Of a DNA stretch of 64,000 nt, positions 25,441 through 37,211 are shown piece after piece. The stretch lies in NCBI GenBank assembly GCA_050084515.1, contig CM114272.1, forward strand, positions 7,254,001-7,318,000, read 5' to 3'. The stretch's first letter is position 1. Each line of letters opens with the position of its first letter. A program made the position numbers and the translations under genes. The notes below the pieces were generated by a model that made no database searches, was not told where the DNA came from, and was given only the letters and a program-made list of their open reading frames with translations. This stretch comes from Blasia pusilla. Its lineage: Eukaryota > Marchantiophyta > Marchantiopsida > Blasiales.

Positions 25441-26508
25441 TGTCGTGACCCTCATAACCAAATGAACATCAAATAAGCACCAAGTGGAACATCATAACTC
25501 TAGTGGACTCACGCTACCATGATCGCGCTTTGGAAAGGCTTTTGGAAAGGTCTCTTGGAAAATTCCAACAGATAAAATACGCAACAGAGTTGTACCCTTC
25601 ATACATTAGTGGTCGTGACCATGAAACCTAGACCAAATGCAAACCAAGACTTAAGATGAGTTGAGTCTTGGAAAGTTGGTTGCCAAAGAGGTGAGAACCA
25701 ATTTTGGAATACGATTGGCATTTTGGGAATTTGAGTGTATTTTGGACCATAACGTTTAGCCCCAAGATGCATTTGGGACAAATAGGATGTATTGGAAAGC
25801 TTATCCCAAGACGCTTCCAACGCACTAAAGATCTTAGAAAACGCATAAGTACAGGGTGAGATATTAGCCGAAAACGACTATGAGAGCAATCGGATTGAGG
25901 GCCAATCTGAGGAGCCCGGCTGTCTTTCCCTAAAGTTAGGGGGACCGTGGTGATCCCCAGAAGTACTAGTAAGGGGGAGTCTCTCCAAGGACTCTTGGAA
26001 CACGAACCCAACTTTGAGCGCCAAACGGCGTCTCAAGGGAACGGGATGGAACGGGAGTTTGGCATTGGAACTCGAAACCCAAACCTGATCCAAAGGAGTG
26101 GACTCCACACTCCCTTGGATCACACTCCCATGAATCTCGGGTTGGAATCCACACTTGGATTCCAACATGCGATTCATGTTTATGACTCACGGCTAGAGAC
26201 TCATTGGATGTCTATTGATTGGACACTTGGAACCGTCAGGCAAAAAATATCGTTTGAGGTTCTTGGACCGACCAAAAAGTCTATCCCAAGTCTTTCGAGA
26301 CTTGCCTATGTTATAAACCGCGAAACTAGGAAGGTGAGCTTGATGAGAGACCGAGTTGAGGACTCGGAAAATTAGAACCGCTGATTGATCCAAACCCGAG
26401 CAACGTGAGTGCATGTTTGGATGCAGATCAGCGTTGAGAGCATGTCCTACTAAACGCACGCTTCCGCAACAACAAAGATTAACGTTCAAGGAGAGTAGGC
26501 CCACGACA
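25441..26508 (+). mobile_element. Solo LTR, family T, with perfect 5-bp target duplication
   Basis: 1068 bp starting TGTCGTGACC and ending CCCACGACA, so the ends form a perfect 7-bp inverted repeat TGTCGTG/CACGACA. It is flanked by ACTAT at 25436-25440 and again at 26509-26513. That duplication, plus the absence of any internal region, makes it a solo LTR inserted in copy B. Other copies lie at 27834-29319, 43489-44509 and in part 8460-9120. The frames within it on both strands are not genes. Confidence 0.92.
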
Positions 26509-26779
26509 ACTATACTAGTCAGTGATGGTTGTTCGAGAGGATGGCATATGACATGTCTGATGCTACCTCTCAGTAGGGTTTCTTGGGGATGATGGATGTG
26601 CCCGAAATGTACATAGAATAAGTGGTTATAGATTTCTACTTGTGTTTGTGACATGGATGACAAGAAGGCAACTAACAATGGGGTCACATGAGCACCCGAC
26701 CTTTTTGCTCTTGGCGTCTCAAAGACTTATGTCATGGTAAGTAGTGATAGATGGCTATATGGAGTTAGAGGGACCTAAC

Positions 26780-26795
26780 CACCAACTAGGGGGAC
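26780..26795 (+). other. Polypurine tract of copy B
   Basis: ACTAGGGGGACGA follows GTTAGAGGGACCTAACC and precedes the LTR-like sequence. The younger element has the matching GTTAGGGGGGCGAG at 54847-54860. It would prime plus-strand DNA synthesis. Confidence 0.6.
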
Positions 26796-27354
26796 GATTG
26801 GAGATATTTTGGTACTTATCGTCTTGATATTTGGATGCTACGAGTTAGCATGTATTTGTGTGTGTTTGTGTGTGGGTTCGATGACAACGATGTATATGCA
26901 CATGACATCTATCACATCTTTTAAGATAGATGGACAAGATCTAGTGAAGCACCTTTAAGGATAGCGGAGGACAACCTTATGAGGTCGAGGATGACCTACT
27001 AAGACCACGGGTAATCTTAGAGAGTAGGTTTCCCCTTCGTTTTGGCTTATTTGAAGCCATATTGAGAAATGTATTGTTTCAATTAAGTTACCATTTTGAG
27101 CATAGTTAACTTTCTACTTTGGAAAGTGACCCTTGAGCTCCTACTACAAGTCAAGAGCCAAGGATGTGACCTTGGAGCATAGATTACCGTGGAGAGAGCT
27201 TGGAAGAGGGAAGGGCGTATGCCTCATCGAGAAAGAGCTTGAGAGCTCATTCTCTCTTTGTTGAATCTCTTGCCATGAGACAGCGGAGCTTTGGTACTCT
27301 TTGGTTTGTATATGTAACCCAAGCCTCTTCTTACGAGAGTGGGTTTGGTTTGAC

Positions 27355-27358
<4 letters not shown>

Positions 27359-27388
<30 letters not shown>
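27359..27388. repeat. (GA)n tract in LTR body
   Basis: About 15 GA units in the same position of the LTR body as the long tract at 16863-17009. Confidence 0.9.
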
Positions 27389-27393
<5 letters not shown>

Positions 27394-27833
27394 TTGTGCA
27401 TATTGTAATTGAGAGTATTACTTGTTGATTTATTGGAGATATTTTGGAATTTATCATCTCGATGTTTGAATGCTATGAGTTAGTATGGGATTATGTGTGT
27501 TTGTGTGTGTGTTCGATAATAACAATGTGTATGCGTACGACAACCCAAAAGTAGTATGACGTGTAGACCTTGTAAACAAGTGGGATGCTTACCTTTTGAG
27601 AGCAGTTGAAGTCTTATGTAGCACAGTTATTTAGCTAATTTGATAGAATCTTATTAAAGAGTAGAAGCTAAATATTTCTAAGTGGTACATGCGACAATTT
27701 AAGACTTAAGCAAAAAGAGGACTTGTGGGTTAGTTACTAGAACGCAATTCGATGTCAAGAGGTCAACTTCCGTAAAAGACTTCATATTTGAAGGTTTGCA
27801 ATGATGAAGGCATCAAACTCTAAAGAGGGTGAA

Positions 27834-29319
27834 TATTGCAACCCTCACAACCAAACAAGCAGCAATGTGAAACATTAGGAATCTAGTACGCTCACACTAG
27901 GATGGATGCGCGTCATAGAAGTCTGTTGAAGTAGACATGAGATATGAGATGCGATCAAAGTTGAGCATTTTATGCATTAACAGTCATGAATGGGGAAACT
28001 TAGACCCAACGCAAACCAAGACTTAAGAAGAGTCGAGTCTAAGAAGAATGGATTGCTAGAGAGGATGAGAGCTCGAATCGGAACTTGACTAGCATTTGGG
28101 GTTTTACTATGTTTAAGGTCATAACAGCCAAATCCAAGATGAATTTGGGACAAGTAAGATGGGGTTGGAAAGCTTATGAGGACTCAATTCCAATTCACCA
28201 AAATTCTTGACAAACGTATAAGCAGTGACCAATAAACTTCCGAAAACTATCGAAAGGACAATGTTGTGTTAGTCCAGGCACCTAACACAACATTTGTGCG
28301 CCTAGCAGTCCCAACTATCCAATGGGCCTTGCATCAGTCCCCAATTGAGACTCAAAAATAAGAGTCGCGAGTTAGAATCCAACAGGGACATCCAAAATCC
28401 ACTCTACTGGATATGGTTCGGGTTTCGAATCCCAAGATTGAGGACCAAAAGGAGGGAACTGAGAGGACTTTTCCAAATGTAGGGGGAGTCGAGGAGCCCC
28501 AAAAGCACATATAAGGGGTAGGGTCTCCAAGGATGCTTAGAACCTGAACTCCACTTCCGGAGGTTGACGTTGGGGTGTGAACACCAAGCCAAATCCAAGG
28601 GAGTGAATTTCAGAGGTCATCCTTGCATTCCAACCCGTGCCTCAATTATTGGGTCTGGATTAGGCACTTATGCGAGATGCATTGGACAGTTGAGACTGTT
28701 AGGTTTGTGAACGTCGTTTTAGGTGTCTAGACTATCCAGGAAGTTTGTCCCAAGTCTAGGACGTTTGTCCCAAATCTAAGAAGACTTGCCCGCGATGAGA
28801 AGTGGGGAGTTAGGACCTGTTGAGCTTGATGACTGGCTCAAGTTGAGAACTCATCGAGTTGGAAGGCTAGTTGACTCAAACCAAGACTAATAAGAGTGTG
28901 TTTGGGTATAGATCAGTAGAGCAAACATGACCTACTAAACCTATGCTTCCGCAACATCTAAGATTGACACTCAAGAGGAGTAGTTGTACGTATGGTTGCA
29001 CAAAAATGGACAAGTCCTTCCTTAGGACGGACATGGACGGACAAGTCTGGACATGGGTTCCAAGAGGTGGGATCCACACTTTTAGTCCATGATGGAAGGC
29101 AATGCAAGGATGAGAGGAGCAACGAGTGAGGAGGGAGTGGAGGTGGAGGGAGGAAGAAATGGGGGAGTATGGAACTCAAAGGCAAGTAAGGGGAATGAGA
29201 AAGAAGGGAAAGGTGGGGCCCATACGGACAAGTCCTTCCACAAGACAGACATAAGTCCATGGACATGGACATGTCCACGGACACGAACTTTGTCCACATG
29301 CAACCTTGTGCGTACGACA
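27834..29319 (+). mobile_element. LTR family T copy, with nested hAT-like insertion
   Basis: It begins TATTGCAACCCTCACAACC, a transition-changed version of TGTCGTGACCCTCATAACC. It follows the solo LTR at 25441 along its length and ends TACGACA at 29319. A GC-moderate insert at 28991-29308 interrupts it seven or eight bases before its end. Flanking bases GTGAA and CCTCC do not match, so it has no intact target duplication. Confidence 0.7.
28991..29308 (+). mobile_element. Short non-autonomous hAT-like element in T LTR
   Basis: The ends TATGGTTGCAC and ATGCAACCTTG match the 11-bp inverted ends of the element at 39834-40394 with three changes. Inside are ACAAGTCC and GGACATG words of the same family. 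Flanking 8-mers GTTGTACG and TGCGTACG agree at five places and share GTACG, compatible with an old 8-bp duplication. Confidence 0.55.
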
Positions 29320-30180
29320 CCTCCAACAACTTATAGAAAAATCCAAGCTTGTCGATACTAGCAATTGCAACCATCATTACTCCTCCTCCACCTCCACCAC
29401 TTGGGAGAGGCATATAATTGCCTCCTCCATGCATGCTACTCACTGTTCATATTTTCCGCCATGTGGTGTACATATTGTTGAGCCGCAATCTATGATAGAG
29501 AATGCTTAGTAACGTGGAGATGTGACGCTTAACAACATTACTATGACTTGGGCTCAAAGCAACACCCCACCTACCAACAACATCCGCAATGGGACCTAAT
29601 GACTACCAATCCAATGGTCTTCCCAATCTACCCCGAAGCGTGGAAATCATTGGGCAATACTTTGTGCCCTTGTAGGTTGTAGCTATGCACAGGCTTCGTA
29701 CCTTTAACGTAAGGAGTCGAGGTAGTTCTATCTCATTAAGCTGATTAATATTGATTAGGTTGTAGTGGAGAAAGACAAAGGCAATTAACAACATGGTTTC
29801 TAGCGTGCTTCGTGCAGGGAGGTAAAGGTGTCATTGAGGCCTACCCAATAACTGGGAGGCTTTGGCTAATTACCGCGGGCTAGAATGTAATAATTCCAAA
29901 TATTTTTGCACATAGTGAACATAGTTTACTTGCAAATCTTACTTGAAAATCTCTACACACAAATTGGAGGTTTCAAACTTCCAACCTCCTCTAACATGCA
30001 TTTTGGGAGAAAGAGAGGAGGCGCAACTGGGGAGAGCCTTCATAAGTGATAGATTACCATATTGATTACCATGAAGAACTCCAAACTCAACTTTCCCTCT
30101 GATCTAATATGCTTTTCAGGACTGGAATCAGAAAGAAGGCTAGGCCATGGGAAGATTAGTAGGTTGGTAGAGTTACTACC
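29320..30180. other. Gene-free, unassigned
   Basis: No convincing frame or repeat boundary. Confidence 0.4.
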
Positions 30181-33100
30181 AGGAGAGGATTCTATGATGC
30201 TCGCACAGGATTTTTAGGCACACCCGTTCTTTTCCGAGAGAACTTTCAAGGCAATAATCTGCCATTAACTATTGAAATTTATTTTTATTTAACAAAGAAA
30301 GCCCAATTTTCACGTCAAAAATTTGAGAAAATTCCACCCGGTAATCACTCGTTCTTTCACCGGCTGCTTTTTGAAAGAATGCCGATTCTTGCCGAGCATA
30401 ACACTCGAGGGCTTCCCTAGTTATGATGTTGATTCGTTCGTTAATACTATATCATCTTATGCAAAGACGGCCCAAAGTTCGAAGAGGACCCGTGCTGTGT
30501 TCACCGAAAATCCCGCTATCTGACCGGCTTTTCGTCGCTGCCCGGTTTCCGGCCGACACTGCACATAACACCCATCCATCTATCCAAGAAAATCTGTATG
30601 CTCATTAAGCGTCGGAATCTGTATCCCCATCATTAGGCTTAAGTAATGAGAGCGCAGTACCGTTCTTTGGTACTTAGGGGCTAGAGGTAGATCCTCATTA
30701 TGGGGTCTCAAACAAATCGCCGAACCGTGCCGTAACGGACTGTATGGGTTTTTCCCCGTCGAGGCCGAAATATAATATATGTGTTATTTCGTATGAAAAG
30801 CTTCTTGTTTAAACAGCGTCTAACTGTGTACGTTTGATCATTTTAGCGTAATTAATCTCACAAAATGTTCTCAATCAAAATATTCTGGTTCTACTTTACG
30901 GGCATGCTTTGACTCCCCCTGTTAGGTTCGTTAGGGTCGTCGTGGTATGTGGGTTGCTTGTCGAATCTCTTGCACGAAACGAATCTCCCTTGAGAATGAG
31001 GGAAAAAATTAAGGTGCAAATGTGCAATTTTGCGTTTAGGAAAATTTAAGGTGGGGGAAACATATTCCAGTCAGGTCTTGTAAAGCATCTCTTGTAGAAG
31101 CAAAAGGTGAGTTGGCTTTACATTGAACAAAGGTATAAGGCGTTTGTGCTTTGGACTCCTTTCATTTCTTCTCGTGAATTTCCCCCTTGTTCTCTTTGAC
31201 AATGTATTCTATTTGGACATGATCAAGTAAGCTATTCTATTCTAGAAAGATATGATTAATGTAATGTGATGATATAACCAAAGGATTGGCAACACCTTAT
31301 TTTCCAAAAGTTTTGAATGGTTGACAAGGGAAGTTTTGATACTTCTAAAAAGTCTCTTCAAGTCTATGCAAGCAAATGGTTGAACATCATTTCTATCCAA
31401 AATAGAATGTCGTTTCTTCTAGACTTCTGCAAGCAATAAGTACATTTTTTATAGTAGTACATGAAAATCTACACAAATTGAAGCACTCCAACTCCCTCTA
31501 ATATGCTTTTTAGTAGTGGAACGAGAAAGAAGGCGTAGCCATGCAGGAGAGCCTGCCTAATCAATCGATTAGCGTATTGATTACAAAGATCGAATAGTCG
31601 TTCACCCCTACTCTTAAGAGGAAAACTAGACCGGTTCGTTAAGCGGGGATGGGAAAGAAGTGGAGGTCCTGAGGGGAGCGAGCCTAACTAATCCATTGAT
31701 TAGTGTCGTGATTACAATGATCCAATAGTTCACCCCATCCAGTCAAAGTTAAACTATACCGATTGGGGTGATTATTCTACTAGATACTCATTAGTTATTT
31801 AGTTATTCTAGCACGTCATTAATTAATTCTAGACAGCCAAGCGACGTAGAAATAAGAAAACCCAGTAAAAAGTTTAAAACACAAAAATTAACATGACCAT
31901 TACAAAATCATTCTCTCTTAAAAGACCAACATGGACGGTTTGAAAGTTTTGTCTTCGCGGCCAAATCTCACCGGCTTCTCCGGGCTCCGACCGACGTACG
32001 ACATATCATCCATCCATCCATCCAAGGAACTACTGTACGTATTCCCCCTCACAGAAGGAGTTCGAGTGAGTAACTGAGGTGAATGTGTGAGTACTAGGCG
32101 GCGTTCGGTAACTAGCCTTAACCCACCGAGAAACAGAACCACCGGGAACCAACGCACGGGTAGATCCGGGTTACAGGTAATCGTGGCCGGTTTAATCAGA
32201 AATTCCCGTTTGGCATAATTGTCGGGAAAAACTGCCCGGGAATGAGACATTTCTTTGTAAAGGATGTCTGCAATGCGGAGTTCACGTTACCGGCTTTAAA
32301 ACACGGGCTCCCGAGAAAATAACTCCCCGGACCTTGTCATAAACTAAACCGGGAGGTGAGCAGAGGAGACTTTTTAACCTGACCGGTAGACCGGTAGGAA
32401 GAAGGAAAGAGTTCAAGGTACTGGAAAGAAACGTAAAGAAAAGCGTAAAGAAAAAGATCGACGATGAAAAGAAAAAGTGCTGCTTTCTGGATTCTGGTGG
32501 AGTGATCAGATGGTGCGATGTGGACCCAGAAACTGGCAGAAAGATGGACCTACATCATTCCGCTCTACGCAGCTGTCGCCGTATCCGTCGTATGAATCGA
32601 TTTCACCAGCCTCCCGAGTGTGTGCCTGTGTGATGTGGGAGGTGAGAATCTGATAGCACAAAGAAAACGGAATGTCGTACTATCTCCGTCCCTCTTGTTA
32701 GTGATTACTCACGGTCGAGGGCCCGAGGCAGTGATTCACATCTGTGGTTCTGTGATGATCACTCTCACATCTTCCATAATAACTTCGGTAAAACTCCACA
32801 CAATGCTTCCGGAATGCGGGCTTCCCCGTTATAACGCACGGCCACTCTGCAAAACGATGGATGCGGAGAGCCGTACCGACGAAACATATTTTACACACGA
32901 GCCGCACTTGTACTCAAGCCTCGGCGGGCGAGAGCGCAAGCGTTCTGTGTGAAGCATGTGTAAGGCTCAATGGCTCATTTGGAGAAGATTTCAAACGGAT
33001 CTGAGAAATTCGGAAATGAAGAGCCTTAAGGTCGAACTCCTCCGTAAGATTTGAATGAAGAAGACGGAAGAATTCGACCAGATACATTCCGCCTCATCTT

Positions 33101-34229
33101 GAACGAGTCCATAGCCGTCCCGGCCCCACTGCTACTACTCGTCTGCCTCCGTCAGTCTAAACCAGATCACCCACTCGGAGGAACCGGGAAAAATAATTGA
33201 AGGATATTTTCAAAACTCATCATTATGCTGGTGAAATGTCGATGCGATCCTCCATTCCAGCCAGCAGTAAAATTGGAAACCGTTGGATTGAGGCAGGACG
33301 ACGTATGACTCTTCGTCGGCCATTAGGCAGCAGACGTCCAGGGAATGGGATAGTCTACGGCGCACCTGACGTAGACGATGGATGCTGCGAATTGCACTGA
33401 TGAAATGTTACACCCCTGACCCTGGTCCTGACGATGCCGCAGCCCTCCGTTCCAGCATCGACATTGGAAACCGTAGGATTCGAGGAAGGAAGGAGGAGAT
33501 AGGAATCTTCTCGACCATCGAGCGGGCAGAACAATGAGAGACTCAGAGCAAATTGATCGTCTTAGCGCACATGACGTAAAACAGGCATGTCGCTCTCGTT
33601 CATGACCAGCGCTATGAGAGGAGTGGAAGGCGCTCGTTCCATTTTCCGAAAAATTAAAGTCGAGGAGGCGTGGCTCAGACTAGAATGACGAAGGCAACGT
33701 ATCTATCGCTCTACAAACGAACGCGGATTTAGATCTTTCGTACGGTCCCGCTCACATCACTCACACAATGGGACCGCCTTCACCCAAGTAAGCGACCTCG
33801 CATTCTTCACCCAATTATACACTGCGTCCGCCTTCACCTCATGGATCAGTTCGCTCGCTTACATGTGATCATGAGCACTTCCACGATTTTTAGAGATGAC
33901 AACATCAGAGTCTCTTCAGGGAATCAAACGCACATTTCATACTACTTACTCATCAACTGCTACAAATCGTGGCGAATTTAGATCTTCCGTACGCGCCCCA
34001 GCTGGTCCGGATCCATTTCTCTTCGGCTCCGCCTCCTCCTTTTTGTTCAGGCTGTCGTTCCTCTCGGAGCCGACGAGAAGAATCCATGTCTTCTAGGCAA
34101 AGCTACTAGCTAAATAGGCTAACGTAGACAAACAAAGACAATAAATAAACGATACGCGGGTTACTTCGCCTGCCTCCGCTCTTCCTCGCGGCCCACGTCA
34201 CTCGCGTTCTTCGGCACCTCCGGAATGAC
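30181..34229. other. Unidentified region with distinct composition
   Basis: Richer in CG dinucleotides and CCGG words than the surrounding 30 kb, and without similarity that I can see to the gypsy or hAT families here. The longest frames are about 110 codons and show no motif. Small internal duplications are visible. 30520-30600 resembles 31965-32045 (CACCGGCTT, CGACC, CATCCATCCAT, CCAAG). 33240-33300 resembles 33440-33490 (TCCATTCCAGC, then TTGGAAACCGT and GGATT). It could be host intergenic DNA or an unknown element. Confidence 0.4.
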
Positions 34230-34650
34230 GATTGTAAGACGTAGTTAACATAAGACGATCTGGATGCGATTGTCCTCAACAGTCCTTCAACTCTTTTATT
34301 TCCCCTCGTTGAAACAAAAACAAAGATGCACTTCGATAAAAACGAGTGATGGAAAACCCATCCATAATTGTGGTACGATTGTGGGACGTAATTAGCATAA
34401 GATGATCTCGACACACACACGCTGTGACACGCAATTAACGTAAGACGTTCTCGAGACGATAGTGACACGTAATTAACAGCGCAGCTGATTACCATAATAC
34501 CATCAGGTGATCTTGGGACGATTGTGAGACGTAATTAGCATGAGATGGTCTTGACGCACACGATGTCACACGCCATTAACGTGAGGCGTTCTTCGGACGA
34601 TTGTGCCATTGTGGCACGTAATGAAAACGTAATTTTTTACATACCATAAC
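34230..34650. repeat. Imperfect minisatellite, units of about 55-65 bp
   Basis: At least six units resembling ACGATTGTGAGACGTAATTA followed by GCATAAGATGATCTCGAC are recognisable. Examples start near 34227, 34376, 34428, 34513 and 34597. The units vary in length and have many transitions. It contains no gene; the antisense frame of 129 codons across it is a by-product. Confidence 0.6.
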
Positions 34651-35337
34651 CTCGAGACGATCAAACGCTAAGTAGTGGAATGGATCAATGAAAGAAACAT
34701 ATGAAAAAAACGGTCATATTTGGCCCGCCACGACACGAGGATTTTTGTGAGTTAATCCATTCCTTATTTAATTTATTTTTCATGTTAGTGTTTTGGAGAA
34801 TAAATACTACGGAAATCTCCAAGCGTAGTCCTTGATCGGTAAAGGGTTGCTCGAACCCACATGGCCATAGCTCGCAACTACGAGAGGGAGGGTCGCTATA
34901 ATGAAAACTTTATGACGAGTTATGGTAGAACGGGGTTAATTCTGCACATGACCATAATTTTCAAGGTTCAAGTAAATGTATGGGACTTAGGAGAAAAATC
35001 TTCCGCTTAACTTAAGTTAATTATGAAAATCTAGAGGTATGCTCAAGCTATGCACATATGAATTCTTGGAGTGGTAGTTTAATTCTCGAGTAGTGGACAA
35101 CTCTTCTTAATTGTCCCCTCCCTCCCTCCCTTTGTCCACTCCCTCCCTCATCCCTAACATTCTTTTGAAATGGAAGGATGAAAGAAAATACATCCATTAA
35201 GGTGTTGACAAATTCTTTTTGAAGTGGCATATGTATAGTAACTTTGGATTAATAGTATAGATAATACGAGAGGGAAAGGAAGTCAACAACATCCCAAAAG
35301 GGAAAAGGAGGCAAGTAATAAGAAAAAGAAATTGCAA
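34651..35337. other. Gene-free flank of hAT element
   Basis: No gene. I looked here for the missing 3' inverted end of the hAT element (plus-strand CAAGGTTGCAC) and did not find it; CAAGGTTCAAG at about 34964 is the nearest word. Confidence 0.4.
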
Positions 35338-36950
35338 TCACTTAGTCGATAAGCGCAACTTTGGGGCACCTTGACCTTGCATGCTCCACCAATCGGAGGA
35401 GCTAAGTGAATCGATGAATTCCCCACCAAACTCATCCACAAATAGTTCTTGATGGTTCACAATATTTCCCAATTCTCGCAAACAAGTACCTACATAAGAA
35501 TTAGCCTCATTGACATTCAGGCCATGCACACCTTTTGCATAGACTTTCAAATATTGTTTGAAATCTCTCATGCATTCAATATTTGAAATGACATCTTGCA
35601 TATTATCAATAAGTTTGTAAGGGGAGAGAATGTAGCCTATTGCATGTAATTTATTGTGGATAAGTGCCCACCGCCTAGAAATAACATCAACCATTTCCGT
35701 AGCTCTGGACATTGTCACAAAAAACCAAGACGCCTTCCACGGTCCACACCAGGCCATGGAGTTATAGGAAAAGAACAAGTCTCTTCAATTATCTCAAATA
35801 TATGGCGATAAATATGCCCCGTCATTAGTTTTTGACCATCGCACTCTCTCAAGAGAATAATAGTTGGCAAAGTCGCATCAAACAATTCTTCACCTTCTAT
35901 CCAAAAATCATGATTTTCCATAATAGTCTCAATCTCTCATGCCCTCTCTCTTTGCCTTGCATCCCTCCCATTGAAATAATCCCTAAAATAATTCGTGGCA
36001 GCCATTGTATGGAACGCCTCTCTCAATGCTAAGACACGTTTCAACATTGTAAAGTTTATTACAAAGCTCGTGTTTGCAGGAAACAACAATCGTCTCTTCA
36101 CTAAATTGGTTTCCATGAATTTAGCCATCACCAAAGTTCTTGTCTTCAAAAATACTACCATTTCACGAGCTTGTGCAAAAATCTTGTCCTTCCAAGGCTA
36201 CTTACTCCATTCTTCGCATACCAGATCAAGAGCATGGGATACACATCCACCCTAAAGAATATGAGTTTTCTTCAATTCAATGAGTCTCCCTGTTGCTCGC
36301 TCATTGTTAGCCTTGTCTGTCACAAATTGCAACACATTCTTTGGACCTATGCACATAATATTCCTCTCTATGTGGTTTGCCAACTATTCAACCGTTTGGG
36401 ATTTCCCCTTGGTGTCTACCAACTCAATCGTGATCTCACCTTAAGGATACGAGACCATGATGTTCGTTCAAGACTCACTCCTCACATTGGTCCATGAATC
36501 CGTGATGATCGTGGTCCCAAAACGTAAATTCTCCAATATGCCATCCACCTTGTGCTTCACCTTTCCCATATGTTTCTCAAGTAGACTGGTGGGCAGCGAA
36601 TTGTAACTACGACCTAAGTAACCTTTCATCTTTGTTGTTGCCAACACTTCTTGCTTGAAAGCATCAAGCCGTACTACGTTGAATGGTACACCACATTCGT
36701 AGAAACACTTCGCCCACATGTCATTTGCAAATTTTATTCCTTGGATGTTGAAAGAATCCCTCAGATCATCTTGCTTCTTTCTGGTGCTACTAGTCGCTTG
36801 ATTCGGCCAAACTTTGCCTCCATTCATCCAGATTGTCACTTTGTGTCATGTCCGCAATGGCGCAAGCCCATCAATATTGGACGTAACCTAAATACTATTT
36901 CCTATCTGTTGCAAACCTATTTGTGATGGCGTCATCTCCTTCATTTCACG
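35338..36950 (-). pseudogene. hAT transposase (DUF659 type)
   Basis: The segments in order on the minus strand are: FANDMWAKCFYECGVPFNVV (about 36700), ITDSWTNVRSES near 36475, a diverged stretch corresponding to the GPKNVLQFVTD region near 36330, a CVSHALDLVCEEW region near 36220, LVKRRLLFPANTSF at about 36090, MTGHIYRHIFEIIEE near 35800, and SSDWWSMQGQGAPKL near 35360. This is the usual hAT order with the catalytic domain split by an insertion. At least four stops or frame changes interrupt it, and the final dimerisation segment after the GAPKL motif is missing. Confidence 0.8.
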
Positions 36951-36998
36951 TAAGGATCTCCCTTCCTTTTTTTGTCCATTCCCCACGAGTACCTTGTT

Positions 36999-37211
36999 TC
37001 AAAGATCCCATTGCACACTAGGAGGGACCTTTAGACATGATTTGGCATGATGGGTATTTTGATTCCCATCCTTTTTCTTTGGTCTCTCTCGTGTAAAATG
37101 CTCCACCATCTGCATGCTATGATAGGTTTTCATATAATACAAATAATACATACACTCCCATTTGCTTGATGTTTCACCTTCCATCTCTACTTCTTCCCAA
37201 TGTTCCTTCAC
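36999..37211 (-). pseudogene. BED-type zinc finger of hAT transposase
   Basis: The frame reads SKWECMYYLYYMKTYHSMQM then VEHFTRERPKKKDGNQ and HHAKSCLKVP. This has the shape of a BED finger (W-x-C-x2-C ... H-x4-C before VP), with the second cysteine changed to tyrosine and other residues eroded. It would bind transposon ends. Confidence 0.65.

Larger units (their letters stand above)
21633..27545 (+). mobile_element. Old gypsy copy B, relative of the methyltransferase element
   Basis: This copy reads gag, zinc knuckle, protease N-terminal part, reverse transcriptase, integrase, and a 3' end with polypurine tract and LTR at about 26796-27545. It is interrupted by a T solo LTR at 25441-26508. 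It matches the element at 46.5-55.4 kb throughout but has three features of age: many stops, loss of about 0.8 kb of RNase H near 24215-24270, and loss of about 2.1 kb that in the other copy contains the protease active site and the whole methyltransferase. It is 5'-truncated at repeat Y. Confidence 0.85.

Noticed and set aside
25628-26687. Overlapping frames of 99 to 164 codons on both strands
   Set aside because: Most of this is the T solo LTR; the frames are not conserved in its other copies.
28958-29443. Antisense frame of 161 codons
   Set aside because: Runs through the nested hAT-like element and low-complexity sequence; no domain.
34106-34495. Antisense frame of 129 codons
   Set aside because: It is made by the degenerate minisatellite.
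34962-34975. 3' inverted end of the hAT element at CAAGGTTCAAG
   Set aside because: Only the first seven bases match and the neighbouring 8-mer does not match AAACATGC at 38440-38447.
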